Below are positions 49,345-58,859 of a stretch of DNA of 64,000 nucleotides, in pieces. The DNA is taken from NCBI GenBank assembly GCA_963850525.1, contig CAWKLQ010000001.1, positions 620,001 through 684,000 on the forward strand, written 5' to 3'. The notes under the pieces are model-generated. The model made no database searches, was not told the origin of the DNA, and worked only from the letters and a program-made list of their open reading frames with translations. The translations under genes were made by a program, and so were the position numbers. The first letter of the stretch is position 1. The number at the start of each line of letters is the position of its first letter. This stretch comes from JAEMQF01 sp963850525 (GTDB lineage: Bacteria > Pseudomonadota > Gammaproteobacteria > Burkholderiales > Burkholderiaceae_C).

Positions 49345-50525
49345 GTCCGACCGCGCATCGACGCCGGCTTGCCCGGCAGCTTCATCAGCGTGCCGGTGTT
49401 GCTGACCGTGTCGCCGTCGACACGCAGCACCGACACGTCTTCGTCGATGAAGTTGCCGACATAGATCCAGCGCCCATCCGGGCTGAACACTGCCCCCTCG
49501 GGCAGGCCGCGAACTTCGACTTCGCCGACTTTCGTGACCTTCTTGCCGTCGATCTTCAGCACGACGACGCTGCCGTTGCGGTTGTAGAAGAACTCCGTCT
49601 TGGCGTTGTTCGAACCGCGCAGTAACACCGCCACCGCAAGTTTGCCGGTCGGGCTGATCGCAAAGCCCTCAGGCGCGTCACCCACGACCACCCTGTCGAT
49701 CACGCGTTCCGGCTTGGCTTCGAGGTCGATCACCGACACGGTGTCGACGTTGCCGTCGGAGCCGCCGTTGTTGCCGTTGTCTGCCGTCAGCGCGAGCTTG
49801 CCGTCGGGCGTCACGTCCAGGTTGTAGGGCCACAGGCCCACCGCCAGGTCGCGCTTCGTGTACGTCACCTTCTGCCCATCGACTTCGAGCAGCGCGACTT
49901 TGTGGCCGGGGAACTTGCCGGCCATCGCGCGCTTGCCGTCGGGAGTGAAGACGACGTGCGCGACGTGTTCGCCGATGACGACGGTGTCAATCAGTTTGAC
50001 CTGCTTGCCCGAGATCGACAGCACGCTGATCGAGTTGTCGGCGCGGTTCGCAATCAGCGCCAGATTGCCGGCGCGGTTGATCGACATTCCTGACGGTTGT
50101 TTGCCGACGGCGACGGTATCGATCAATGCCGGCGGACTCGTCGTGAGGTCGATGACGTAGAGCTTGCTGTCGGGCACCGACTTCCAGCCGGCGCCATCGG
50201 CCACCCAATCCACCGAGTTCGCGACCAGCGCGAGTTGGCCGTTGGGCGTGATCGCCAGGTTGGTGGGCGGGCCGAAGATCGAATTCATGAGCGGCAGGCT
50301 TGTCACGATTTTCGGGTTCGCCGGGTCGGTGCCGATGTCGACGACCGTCACCGAATCCTTGCCCGGTGCGCCGAACTGAACCTTGCCTGTGGCGTCCCAC
50401 GTGACCTTGTTGTCGATGCCCACCACCATGTATTCGGGCTTGCCCGGTGCCTTGGCTGCGGGGCTTGCGCAGGCGCCAAGCAGGGCGGCAGCCGACAGCA
50501 GCGCGAGTGAAAAGATTGGGTTCAT
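49338..50525 (-). CDS. YncE-like beta-propeller lipoprotein
   Basis: A 395-residue protein. The lipobox LLGAC is at residues 15-19, so it is lipid-anchored. Repeats of the YVTN/PQQ-like propeller (KLYVIDLTTSPPALIDTVAVGKQPSGMSINRAG) run to the end. Role unknown; relatives bind nucleic acid or quinone or are lactonase-like. A promoter-like element lies at 50616-50644 upstream. Confidence 0.85.
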   Translation of the reverse strand: MNPIFSLALLSAAALLGACASPAAKAPGKPEYMVVGIDNKVTWDATGKVQFGAPGKDSVTVVDIGTDPANPKIVTSLPLMNSIFGPPTNLAITPNGQLALVANSVDWVADGAGWKSVPDSKLYVIDLTTSPPALIDTVAVGKQPSGMSINRAGNLALIANRADNSISVLSISGKQVKLIDTVVIGEHVAHVVFTPDGKRAMAGKFPGHKVALLEVDGQKVTYTKRDLAVGLWPYNLDVTPDGKLALTADNGNNGGSDGNVDTVSVIDLEAKPERVIDRVVVGDAPEGFAISPTGKLAVAVLLRGSNNAKTEFFYNRNGSVVVLKIDGKKVTKVGEVEVRGLPEGAVFSPDGRWIYVGNFIDEDVSVLRVDGDTVSNTGTLMKLPGKPASMRGRTQ

Positions 50526-50615
50526 CGAAGTCTCCGGTGGTTGGAATTCATTCCTGGCTTGAGCCAGCGTTCGCCGCGGAGCTGCGTGGCATGAGCGGCG
50601 GCATCGAACCGAACG

Positions 50616-50644
50616 ACGCTACAGGGCGCCTGTGCGCCTGTCAA
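50616..50644 (-). promoter_or_regulatory. candidate promoter of the lipoprotein gene
   Basis: On the minus strand TTGACA (50644-50639) and TAGCGT (50621-50616) are separated by 17 bp. The -35 is consensus; the start codon is about 85 bp downstream. Confidence 0.4.
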
Positions 50645-50685
50645 TCGGGAGTCGAGCCCGCAGCGTCGGCGCCGCACGGGCGCCC

Positions 50686-51549
50686 TCAGCGCGGCGCGCT
50701 CTTGCGTGTGCTGCGCCGCGGCGCGGTGGAAGCCGCCGTGCGGCGTTTCGCGGGCGCTGCCGCTGGGGCTGCGGTCGGCTTCCCCAGTGTTGCCGCGATG
50801 TTTGCCGCGGCCTGCTGCAGGACCGGAACAAACTGCAGGCAGCTCTTGATGCTGGCGCGCGACGACGGCGCGTGCACCGCGACCGCGGCGAAGATTTCAC
50901 CGTCCGGCCCCGGCACGGGCACGGCGATCGCCACCGAGTCGTCGAAGCGTTCGCAGTCGTGCGTGCCGATGCCGGTCTTGCGCACTTTGGCCAGGTCCGC
51001 TTCGAGCGCGGCGAAGCTGACGATGGTTTTGCCCGTGAAGCGCGCATAGGGCTCGCTGCCGAGCACGCGGCGCGCGTCGGCGCTGTTCATCGCGCTCAGA
51101 AAGAGTTTGCCGCTGGCGGTGCAATGCAAGGGAACGCGCGTGCCGATTTCCAGGTGCAGGCGCAGCGGCTTCTCGGTTTCGACGCGGTCGAGGTAGAGCA
51201 CCTGGTTGTTTTCGAGCAGCGTCAGGTTGCAGCTCTCGCCGATCTGTGCGACGGCGTCTTCGAGCGCGCGGTGCCATTGCAGGCGCAACAGCGAACTGCG
51301 CCACAAGTCGACGGCAAATGCGCTCAGGCGCGGGCCGACGGTGTAACGCTTGCTGGCGGGCTCGCGGCGCAACAGGTCGGCGCCCTTGAGCAAATTGAGT
51401 ATGCGAAATACGCTGGGTTTGGGCAGGCGCAGCGCGAGCGTGATGTCGTCGAGCGACATCGGGCCGGGCGCGTTGACGACGATCTCTAACAACGCAAACG
51501 CGCGCAGCGCGATCGATTCGGTGGCGGGGGCTTCAGCGTGGGCGGGCAT
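50686..51549 (-). CDS. IclR family transcriptional regulator
   Basis: A 287-residue regulator: winged HTH at about 10-70 (ALLEIVVNAPGPMSLDDITLALRLPKPSVFRILNLL), IclR effector domain 80-250, basic Ala/Pro tail. It ends the operon with the sulfonate-type transporter and exporter. The SauR regulator of sulfoacetate genes is IclR-type, so it may control the divergent operons; inferred. ATG 51549. Confidence 0.9.
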   Translation of the reverse strand: MPAHAEAPATESIALRAFALLEIVVNAPGPMSLDDITLALRLPKPSVFRILNLLKGADLLRREPASKRYTVGPRLSAFAVDLWRSSLLRLQWHRALEDAVAQIGESCNLTLLENNQVLYLDRVETEKPLRLHLEIGTRVPLHCTASGKLFLSAMNSADARRVLGSEPYARFTGKTIVSFAALEADLAKVRKTGIGTHDCERFDDSVAIAVPVPGPDGEIFAAVAVHAPSSRASIKSCLQFVPVLQQAAANIAATLGKPTAAPAAAPAKRRTAASTAPRRSTRKSAPR

Positions 51550-51564
51550 CGCGCGCGACGTTCT

Positions 51565-52260
51565 TCAAGCGAACAGCACACCCGCAGCGACGCACATCAT
51601 GAACACCATCACCGTGCGCCGAAAGCGCAAGTCGGACAGGCGCGCAAAAAGGCGCGAGCCGGCGACGACACCGCCCACGAAAGGCAACGCCATCCATCCG
51701 GCGGTCTGCAGGGTCGGCAGCGTGATCAGGCCGCCGAGGGCCAGCGCCACGAGGCCGGCAGCGGACAAGACCATGACGTAGAGCGTGAGGTTGGCGCGTG
51801 TCACGGCGGCCGAATCCGGGCCGCTGAGCAAATACAGGATCACCGGTGGCGCGCCGATGCTCGTGGCGACGAGCGTCGTTCCACTTAATCCACCCACGCC
51901 AAGCGATGTCAGCAGCTGCGGCTCGCCCTGGTAGCGCCGGCCGGACAGGAGCGCGAGCGCAAAGACGATCACGGTGATCGAGATCGCGCGGCGCAACGCG
52001 ACCGGGCTGGCGCCGGCGAGCAAGTAGCTGCCGACGGGAAGCGTGGCGATCGCCGCGGCGCAAATCGGGCCGATGATTCGCAGCTTGGCCAGCGCCAGGG
52101 CGCCAGGCAGCATGGGCGCGGCAGCGAAGGTTTCCAGCAACAACGTCACCGGAACGGCCATCTTGGGGCCGAGGATCAACGCCAGCGGCGGCGTCATTAC
52201 CATCGCCGCGCCAAAGCCCGTCGTGCCCCGAACCAGGCCCCCCGCCAAGGCGATCAGCAA
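51565..52260 (-). CDS. TauE/SafE (TSUP) family sulfite/anion exporter
   Basis: An approximately 231-residue membrane protein of about seven to eight helices, with the TSUP motif GGLVRGTTGFGAAMVM and the half-repeat GGLSGTTLVATSIGAPPVILY. The start is unclear: TTG 52260 is the first usual codon, but residues further upstream (SADPVLAWS) match the family, preceded by GGAGGGCGAA and an ATC codon (52290). Export of sulfite from sulfonate degradation is the attractive role. Confidence 0.82.
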   Translation of the reverse strand: MLIALAGGLVRGTTGFGAAMVMTPPLALILGPKMAVPVTLLLETFAAAPMLPGALALAKLRIIGPICAAAIATLPVGSYLLAGASPVALRRAISITVIVFALALLSGRRYQGEPQLLTSLGVGGLSGTTLVATSIGAPPVILYLLSGPDSAAVTRANLTLYVMVLSAAGLVALALGGLITLPTLQTAGWMALPFVGGVVAGSRLFARLSDLRFRRTVMVFMMCVAAGVLFA

Positions 52261-52301
52261 GCTCCATGCGAGGACCGGGTCCGCAGAGATTTCGCCCTCC
52301 G

Positions 52302-53096
52302 TCAGTCGCCTTGCGGCAAGTCGGCGGCAATCTCTTCGTGGATCAGCTCGCGCAAGTGATGACGCAGCGCGATGAAACGCGGGTCGTCTTCGTTGCGCGG
52401 ACGCGGCAGATCGACGGCGACTTCTTCTTTCACGCGGCCCGGCCGGCTCGACAACACGACGACGTGGTCAGACAGCAGAATTGCCTCTTCGATGCTGTGC
52501 GTGACGAGCACCATCGTCTTGCGTGACGCGGCGTCGGCCTGCGCCAGCAAACGCCCCATTTCTTCTTGCATGATGGAGCGGTTCTGCGCGTCCAGCGCCG
52601 CAAACGGCTCGTCCATGAGCAGAACCTGCGGGTCCACCGAGAGCGCCCGGGCAATCGAGACGCGCTGCTTCATTCCGCCCGACAGCTGATGCGGGTAGCG
52701 CTTCTCGAAGCCTTGCAGACCGACCAGGCGGATCTGCTGCGCGATCACTTCAATGCGCGCCTCGAGGGGAACCTTCTTCATCTCCAGGCCAAACGAGATG
52801 TTCTGTTCCACCGTGAGCCAGGGGAACAAGGCGTAGTCCTGGAACACCATCGAGCGCTCCCAGGTCGGCGGGCCGACGGCGGTGCCGTTCACGAGCACCT
52901 GACCGGCGGTGGGCTGCTCGAAGCCGGCGAGCAAGTTGAGCATCGTCGTCTTGCCGCAGCCGCTGTGGCCGATGATGGTGCAGAACTCGCGATCGGCGAT
53001 CTCGAAGCTCACGTCGTCCAGCGCGAGCACTGCGGCGTCTTTTGCGCTGTGCCCGGGGAAGATTTTGGTGACGTTGCGAATGCTGACTTTGCTCAT
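52302..53096 (-). CDS. ABC transporter ATP-binding protein, nitrate/sulfonate/taurine type
   Basis: A 264-residue SsuB/TauB-like ATPase. Walker A GHSGCGKTT, signature LSGGMKQRVSIARAL, Walker B VLLMDEPFAALD, H-loop VTHSIEEA. ATG 53096, 14 bp after the permease stop. It works with the permease and binding protein encoded upstream. Confidence 0.9.
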   Translation of the reverse strand: MSKVSIRNVTKIFPGHSAKDAAVLALDDVSFEIADREFCTIIGHSGCGKTTMLNLLAGFEQPTAGQVLVNGTAVGPPTWERSMVFQDYALFPWLTVEQNISFGLEMKKVPLEARIEVIAQQIRLVGLQGFEKRYPHQLSGGMKQRVSIARALSVDPQVLLMDEPFAALDAQNRSIMQEEMGRLLAQADAASRKTMVLVTHSIEEAILLSDHVVVLSSRPGRVKEEVAVDLPRPRNEDDPRFIALRHHLRELIHEEIAADLPQGD

Positions 53097-53109
53097 CTTC
53101 GTCTCGCAC

Positions 53110-53976
53110 CTATTCCTGCATGGCGCGCGACCACGGCAAGATGCGCCGGCTCAGCGTGCGGATGAGGATGTCCAGGCCCAGGCCGACCAGGCCGATCGCG
53201 ATCATTCCCACGATCACGATGTCGGTGCGCAGCAGGGTTCGCGCGTCGTTGATGAGAAAGCCCAGTCCCGAATTCGCGCCGACGAGTTCGGCAGCGACCA
53301 GCGCCATCCAGCCCACGCCCAGGCCGATGCGCACGCCCGTGACGATTTGCGGCAATGCTGCGGGCAGCACGACGCGGCGCAGCACAGCGGCCTCGCCGCC
53401 GCCCAGGCAGCGCGCCGCGCGCACCAGATTCGGCTCGACACTTTTCACGCCTGAAATCGTGTTCAACAAAATCGGGAAGAAGATGCCAAGCAAGATGATG
53501 AATTGATTCTGCGTATCTCCCACGCCGAACCACAGGATCGACAACGGAATCCACGCCAGCGGCGGAATCGGCCGCAGCATCTCGACGAGAGAGTTCAACT
53601 GTCCGTGCACCGACTTCCACCACCCCATCGCCACGCCCAGGGGAATCGCGACCAGCGCCCACGAGAATGCCGTGAACTCGCGGCGCAGCGAGTCGAACAG
53701 GTGGCGAAACAGCTCGCCCGAGCGCACCAGCTCAAACGCCGCAACCGCCACGGCCGTGGGCGGAGGCAGCAAGGCGCGCGTCGTCTCGTCGAGCACGAAC
53801 ATGCTGATGCACTGCCAGACGCCGATCACGACGGCGGGTGCCGCCAGGCGCGTCAGGCGCGCCAACAAGTTTGCACCCCAACCCGGTGGGTCAGGCAGGG
53901 TCACCGCAGGTCGGCTGGCGCGCGCCGCGGCCGTCGCTGCACGCACCCGCGGTTCAGGGCTTGTAGTTGCGGCCAC
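53110..53976 (-). CDS. ABC transporter permease, nitrate/sulfonate/taurine type
   Basis: A 288-residue permease with six hydrophobic segments; coupling loop LVAAELVGANSGLGFLINDA. The first 45 residues are a hydrophilic Ala/Arg extension. Start GTG 53976 or TTG 53979, inside the 3' end of the binding-protein gene. Confidence 0.87.
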   Translation of the reverse strand: MAATTSPEPRVRAATAAARASRPAVTLPDPPGWGANLLARLTRLAAPAVVIGVWQCISMFVLDETTRALLPPPTAVAVAAFELVRSGELFRHLFDSLRREFTAFSWALVAIPLGVAMGWWKSVHGQLNSLVEMLRPIPPLAWIPLSILWFGVGDTQNQFIILLGIFFPILLNTISGVKSVEPNLVRAARCLGGGEAAVLRRVVLPAALPQIVTGVRIGLGVGWMALVAAELVGANSGLGFLINDARTLLRTDIVIVGMIAIGLVGLGLDILIRTLSRRILPWSRAMQE

Positions 53977-55240
53977 CAAAACTCCATGGCTTGGTCAGGT
54001 CGCCCGCCTCAGGAAAGACCTGCGGCGTGCTCGTGTTCAGCGCGTGCACGTAAGTCGGGTACGGCGGCTGACTCGGCTTGCCCTGCCAGCCCGCGGGCAG
54101 GAAGGGCGGCGCTTTCGGGACCGCCCAACCCAGCTTGGCGAAGGTGTTGCGCATGAAACGTTCGTCCACCGCGCCGGCGAAGTCGGCACCGAGCAGGGGC
54201 CGCGTGATGCGCTTGGCTTCGAACAGCCACTTGAAGATCGGCTCGTTCACCTGGCCGTAGAACTCGGCGAACGGGAACATGTGCGTGGGCTTGTACAGGT
54301 TGTTGTAGGCCTTGAGCTGCTGCAACAGGATGTCCTTCGAGAAGTTCTTCAGGTTCGGGTCTTCGGCCATCAGGGCGACTGCCTTGTCCGGGTTCAGGCG
54401 CGTCCACAGCGTTGCTTCGGCGAATGCGTCCGACCACGCCTGCGCCACGTCGGGCGCGTTCTCGATGAGTTCGCTGCGCAAATAGAACTGGCCGACGTAG
54501 ATGTTGTAGTTGAAGATGCTGTCGATGACGCGCCCGGTCTTGCGCTCGTCGGTGATCATCGTGGGCGTCGGGTCCCAGGGAACGACGCCGTTGATTCCCT
54601 TCGGCATGGCCATCTGCTCGCCGGGAGGCATGTTTTTCAGGATCACGTCCTTGCCGATTTCGACACCGTTGACCTGCGCAGCGATGTGAAAGTAGAACTC
54701 GGCCGAAGACCCCGTGACGATGCCAATCGTCGCCGGTGGGTTCGAGCCCTTCAAGTCCTTGAACGATTTGAGCGGCGAGTCGAGCGGCACGATGAGCGCG
54801 TGCAGCAGGTTCGGGCTTTGCATCGCAATCGCCTTGACCGGGATCTTCCGGTCGACGAGCGTCGTGAACGGGAAATTCCCGCCGTTGCCCACCTGGTAGC
54901 GACCGGAAATCAGCACTTCATTGATCGCCGGGCCGGAGGCAAACGCCGTCCACTTGGCTTCAACGCCGCGCTGCGCGAGCAGGCCCATCCGGTCCATCAC
55001 GATGTTGACAGTGTTCTGCCCCGACCACGGCGCCTGGAAGGCGACCTGCAGTGGCCACCAGCCTTTGTCTTTCAGCCACTGGATCGACTTGTCGGACACC
55101 TTTTCGTAAGGCGTAGGCCAACCCCATTCGGTGGCGCCGCTGGCTTGCGCGAATGCGGCGCCGGGCAAGATGGCAGCGGCCGTGGCGGCGCCGATCAACA
55201 GACGGCGCGCAGGTGAATGATGACGTTTCGAAGTGCTCAT
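53954..55240 (-). CDS. ABC transporter substrate-binding protein, nitrate/sulfonate/taurine type
   Basis: A 428-residue periplasmic binding protein with a twin-arginine-like signal (SPARRLLIGAATAAAILPGAAFAQ). The mature domain has a family-like WTAFASGPAINEVLISGRYQVGNGGNFPF. It is about 90 residues longer than TauA, so the ligand may be larger. ATG 55240. Gene order is binding protein, permease, ATPase. Confidence 0.87.
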   Translation of the reverse strand: MSTSKRHHSPARRLLIGAATAAAILPGAAFAQASGATEWGWPTPYEKVSDKSIQWLKDKGWWPLQVAFQAPWSGQNTVNIVMDRMGLLAQRGVEAKWTAFASGPAINEVLISGRYQVGNGGNFPFTTLVDRKIPVKAIAMQSPNLLHALIVPLDSPLKSFKDLKGSNPPATIGIVTGSSAEFYFHIAAQVNGVEIGKDVILKNMPPGEQMAMPKGINGVVPWDPTPTMITDERKTGRVIDSIFNYNIYVGQFYLRSELIENAPDVAQAWSDAFAEATLWTRLNPDKAVALMAEDPNLKNFSKDILLQQLKAYNNLYKPTHMFPFAEFYGQVNEPIFKWLFEAKRITRPLLGADFAGAVDERFMRNTFAKLGWAVPKAPPFLPAGWQGKPSQPPYPTYVHALNTSTPQVFPEAGDLTKPWSFGGRNYKP

Positions 55241-55330
55241 GTCCGATCTCCTGAATGATGGTGGGAAGTCTCGCCGCTCGCGCGGGCCTGGGTTATAGGG
55301 ACAAATGCGGGTGTGGTCGACTGCTTATGC

Positions 55331-56776
55331 CTATGCAGAAAGCGAAATCTCCGTGCCGGCGAGTTTGATTCGCGCGTGGCGAACATCGCGGCGCGACTCG
55401 ACGAAGCGCACCAATTCGAGCAGCGGCGTGGTGCTGAAGCGGTAGGGTGCGGGGCTGCGCTCGATCTGGTCAAGCAGGCTTATGTCGTAAAACGCCGCGA
55501 GCAGCAGGTCTTCATCCGACGCTGCGGGCCCAAGTTCCTGGCGCAGCTTGGGCAGCGCCGCGGGCACATTCGCCCCGGCGCGCTGCTCGCTGACATCGCT
55601 GTGGCGCAAGTTCGCGCGGTTCATGAACTCGTCCGACGGCGGCGCCGCGAGCTGCCCATAAAAACCCATCGCGTACTTGCGCACTTCGTCGGGAATCGTC
55701 TTGTAGCGCTCGCCTTGCACGACGTTGAGCACCGCCTGCGTGACGATGTACTGCGCGAACGGGCTCACCAGAATCGGGTAGCCGAGGTCCTGGCGCACCC
55801 GCGCCGTCTCTTTGAGGATCTCCGGCAGCCGATGCGCCATCTGCATCGCCGCGAGTTGCGAGCGCAGGTTCGAAATCATTCCGCCAGGCACTTGATGCTC
55901 ATAGAGCGCCGGGTCGGCGGTCACCTTTTGGCCGCGCGGCTTGTCTTCGCGCTCGGCCAGACAGGCAAAGTAGCCGCTGACGTCGGCGAGCGCGGCACGG
56001 TTGATGCCGGTCTCGAAGCCGAGCGCACGCGCGCGATCGTCGATTTCCTCCACCGCCGGCAGCGACGCGCCATTCGCCAAGGGCTCGCACGCCGCGTGCC
56101 CATAGGCAAAGCCGTGGCGCATCGCGACCTCATGCACGAGCGGCGCGACGCCCGCTTGGCAATGCGTGTGCAGTTGCAGCGGAACCTTGCCCACCGCGGC
56201 AGCGATGGCGGGGAAAAGCGTCTCGGCGCGCGCCGGAGTGAGCAGACCGGTGGGATCTTTGACTGAGATGAAGTCGACGTTTTGCGCAACGAGTTCGCGC
56301 GCTCGCTGCGCGAAGTACCCATCGGTGTGAACGGGAGACAGCGTGTAGACGATCATCGCGTTGACGCGCATTCCGCATTCGTGGGCCGAGCGCACCGACG
56401 ACTCGACGTTGCGCATGTCGTTCAGCGCGTCGTACACCGTCAGCACTTTCAGCCCGCGCTTGGCGAGCACCTTGGAGTTGAGCTCGACGAGGTCGTCGGC
56501 GAACAGCTCGAAGGTGTACAGGCTCTGGCCGCGCGTCAGGCCGTCGCACGGCGTGCGCAGGCGTTCGCAGAGCAGCCCCACGCGCTCCCACGGGTTCTCG
56601 CGCAAAAAACGCACCTGGACGTCGAACACCGCGCCGCCCAGGATGTTGATGAAGTCGTAGCCGACGTCGTCGATCCTTTCCAGGATGGGCGTCATCATCG
56701 CCGTGCTCATTCGCGTCGACCAAAGGCATTGGTGCGCGTCGCGCAGCGTCACGTCGATCACGCCGTAGTGCTTCAT
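55331..56776 (-). CDS. biotin-dependent carboxyltransferase subunit (PycB/oxaloacetate decarboxylase alpha-like)
   Basis: A 481-residue HMGL-like TIM-barrel carboxyltransferase. DVTLRDAHQ is at 8-16, the carbamylated Lys in ISVKDPTGLLTP, HTHC and the PycOADA domain at 300-460. There is no C-terminal biotinyl domain; the BCCP is encoded separately. The start overlaps the biotin carboxylase stop (ATGA). It carboxylates a keto acid such as pyruvate or 2-oxoglutarate. Confidence 0.87.
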   Translation of the reverse strand: MKHYGVIDVTLRDAHQCLWSTRMSTAMMTPILERIDDVGYDFINILGGAVFDVQVRFLRENPWERVGLLCERLRTPCDGLTRGQSLYTFELFADDLVELNSKVLAKRGLKVLTVYDALNDMRNVESSVRSAHECGMRVNAMIVYTLSPVHTDGYFAQRARELVAQNVDFISVKDPTGLLTPARAETLFPAIAAAVGKVPLQLHTHCQAGVAPLVHEVAMRHGFAYGHAACEPLANGASLPAVEEIDDRARALGFETGINRAALADVSGYFACLAEREDKPRGQKVTADPALYEHQVPGGMISNLRSQLAAMQMAHRLPEILKETARVRQDLGYPILVSPFAQYIVTQAVLNVVQGERYKTIPDEVRKYAMGFYGQLAAPPSDEFMNRANLRHSDVSEQRAGANVPAALPKLRQELGPAASDEDLLLAAFYDISLLDQIERSPAPYRFSTTPLLELVRFVESRRDVRHARIKLAGTEISLSA

Positions 56777-58158
56777 TCGCTCGATCCCTCGATGAACTCT
56801 TCAACGTAACGGGTATGCACCTTGCCGCGCCGGAAGGTGTCGCTGCCGAGCAACTGGGCGAGGAAGGACGCTGTGGTCTTGATGCCCTCGATGCGCAGCT
56901 CGGCGAGCGCGCGTTGCATTCGCGCAAGCGCCTCGTCGCGGTCGCGCCCCCAAGTCACAAGCTTCGCGACCAGCGAGTCGTAGTTCGGCGGCACGCGGTA
57001 GCCGGCGTACAAATGCGAGTCGACGCGCACTCCGGGGCCGCCGGGAAAACGCAGCTCGGTCACCGTGCCTGGGCACGGCGCGAAGTCCTGCTCCGGGTCT
57101 TCGGCGTTGATGCGGCACTCGATCGCGTGACCGCGCACGTGAACATCGTGTTGCTGCATCGCCAGGGGGTTGCCCGCGGCGATGCGAATCTGCTCCTTGA
57201 CGATGTCCACGCCCGTGAGGCACTCGGTGACCGGGTGTTCGACCTGGACACGTGTGTTCATCTCCATGAAGTAGAAAGTCCCTGCCGCCGGGTCGACGAT
57301 GCACTCGACAGTGCCGGCACTCGTGTAGCCGACGTGCCGGCACAGGCGCACCGCCGCGTCGCCCATCGCGGCGCGCAGCTCGGGCGAAAGCTGCGGCGCC
57401 GGCCCTTCCTCGACGAGTTTTTGGTTGCGCCGCTGCGACGAACAGTCGCGTTCGCCCAGGTTCAGCACGCTCTCGCCGTCGGCGAGGATCTGGATCTCGA
57501 CATGGCGAATCTGCGTCAAGTATTTTTCGACGTAAAGCGTTGCATCGCCGAACGCCGTCTTCGCCTCGAGCGCAGCGTTCTCGAACAGTGTGACCAGGTC
57601 GGCGGCGCTCTGCACGACGCGCATGCCGCGCCCGCCGCCGCCCGCGACGGCTTTCAGGATCACGGGATAGCCGATGCCTGAGGCGACATCGAGCGCTGCG
57701 GCAGGCGTGGCCACAGTGCCCGTCGAGCCTGGCGTCACGGGAACGCCCGCAGCGCGTGCCGTGGCGCGGGCGCGGGCCTTGTCGCCCATCATGGCGATGA
57801 CCTCGGAGCGCGGTCCGACGAAGGTGACGCCTTCGCGCTCGCAAAGGGCGGCGAACTCGGCGTTCTCCGACAAGAACCCGTAACCAGGATGGATTGCGTC
57901 GGCGCGCAGTGCTTTCGCGGCTTCGATGATGCGCTCGCCGCGCAAATAGCTCTGCGACGCCGCGGCCGGCCCGATGCACAGCGCATGGTCGGCGAGCTGC
58001 ACGGCGAGCGAGTCCCGGTCCGCTTCGGAATAGACCTGCACGGTCTGGATGTCGAGCTCGCGACACGCACGCTGAATCCGAAGTGCGATTTCGCCGCGGT
58101 TGGCGATGAGCAGGCGGGTGATTTCGCGCGATGGCTTCAAGCGAGTCGCCTCAATCAA
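56773..58158 (-). CDS. accC: biotin carboxylase subunit (AccC-like)
   Basis: A 461-residue ATP-grasp biotin carboxylase. LLIANRGEIALRIQRACRE, GYGFLSENAEFA, ILKAVAGGGGRGMRV (ATP-grasp loop), ERDCSSQRRNQKL and EMNTRVQVEHPVTE are all present. The TTG at 58158 overlaps the BCCP stop (TTGA). It transfers CO2 to the biotin of the BCCP. Confidence 0.9.
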   Translation of the reverse strand: MIEATRLKPSREITRLLIANRGEIALRIQRACRELDIQTVQVYSEADRDSLAVQLADHALCIGPAAASQSYLRGERIIEAAKALRADAIHPGYGFLSENAEFAALCEREGVTFVGPRSEVIAMMGDKARARATARAAGVPVTPGSTGTVATPAAALDVASGIGYPVILKAVAGGGGRGMRVVQSAADLVTLFENAALEAKTAFGDATLYVEKYLTQIRHVEIQILADGESVLNLGERDCSSQRRNQKLVEEGPAPQLSPELRAAMGDAAVRLCRHVGYTSAGTVECIVDPAAGTFYFMEMNTRVQVEHPVTECLTGVDIVKEQIRIAAGNPLAMQQHDVHVRGHAIECRINAEDPEQDFAPCPGTVTELRFPGGPGVRVDSHLYAGYRVPPNYDSLVAKLVTWGRDRDEALARMQRALAELRIEGIKTTASFLAQLLGSDTFRRGKVHTRYVEEFIEGSSE

Positions 58159-58679
58159 TGCAGCGTGATCGCGAACAACGCCTGACCGTGTTCGACGGCC
58201 TGGCCGTCGGCCACAAGAATCTCACTGACGACGCCCGCACACCCGGCTTGCACCGAATTCATGAGCTTCATGACTTCGATGATGCACAGCTGGGCATTGG
58301 CAGCGACCGTCTGGCCGAGCGTCACGAAAGGCGCAGCGCCGGGTTGCGCTGCGTGATAAATGGTTCCGACCATGGGCGCGCAGACGACGTGCACACCGTC
58401 GCGCGCGACTGGACGCGCCGCGCCCGCCGCACCCGCTGGGGGCGCCGGGCGAGCCGCCCCAGCGGAAGGCGCTTCGGCAGACGCGGGAGGCGGCGCCACA
58501 TCGCCCGCCGGCACGCTGCGGGACTGTGGCGCTGGCGCATGCGTGTCGGCGGCGCTTCCGCGCCGCAACTCGATTTCGAGTTCCCCCGAGCGCAGCCGAA
58601 TTTCGCTGAAGTTGCTCGATGCCTTGATGAGTTCGATCATCTCGAGCACGTCGCGGAATTGAAGCTGGCCAGTGCCCAC
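58155..58679 (-). CDS. accB: biotin carboxyl carrier protein (AccB-like)
   Basis: A 174-residue BCCP. The biotinylated Lys is K138 in IIEVMKLMN; the N-terminal 40 residues resemble AccB (DVLEMIELIKASSNFSEIRLRSGELEIELRR) and a Pro/Ala linker follows. Start GTG 58679 with AAGGA. It heads the carboxylase/transporter transcript. Confidence 0.9.
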   Translation of the reverse strand: MGTGQLQFRDVLEMIELIKASSNFSEIRLRSGELEIELRRGSAADTHAPAPQSRSVPAGDVAPPPASAEAPSAGAARPAPPAGAAGAARPVARDGVHVVCAPMVGTIYHAAQPGAAPFVTLGQTVAANAQLCIIEVMKLMNSVQAGCAGVVSEILVADGQAVEHGQALFAITLH

Positions 58680-58710
58680 GGGCGGATCCTTACAGGACGA
58701 TCGACGAGCG

Positions 58711-58732
58711 TCGAAATTTCGACAGTCGAAAT
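58711..58732. promoter_or_regulatory. perfect palindrome plus half-repeat in a divergent promoter
   Basis: TCGAAATTTCGA (58711-58722) is a perfect 12-bp palindrome; TCGAAAT recurs at 58726-58732, 15 bp downstream. They lie between the BCCP start (58679) and the BKACE start (58860). Confidence 0.5.
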
Positions 58733-58859
58733 CGCACTGTCTTTGAACGAAATTTTTGCACGCTTTGCGAGACGACGCAATAATGAAACCACCCGTTTGA
58801 AACTTGAAGACGGCGCGGCACTGCCGGCGCGCGTCGTGCCAATCGTCAGGGAGTGAATC

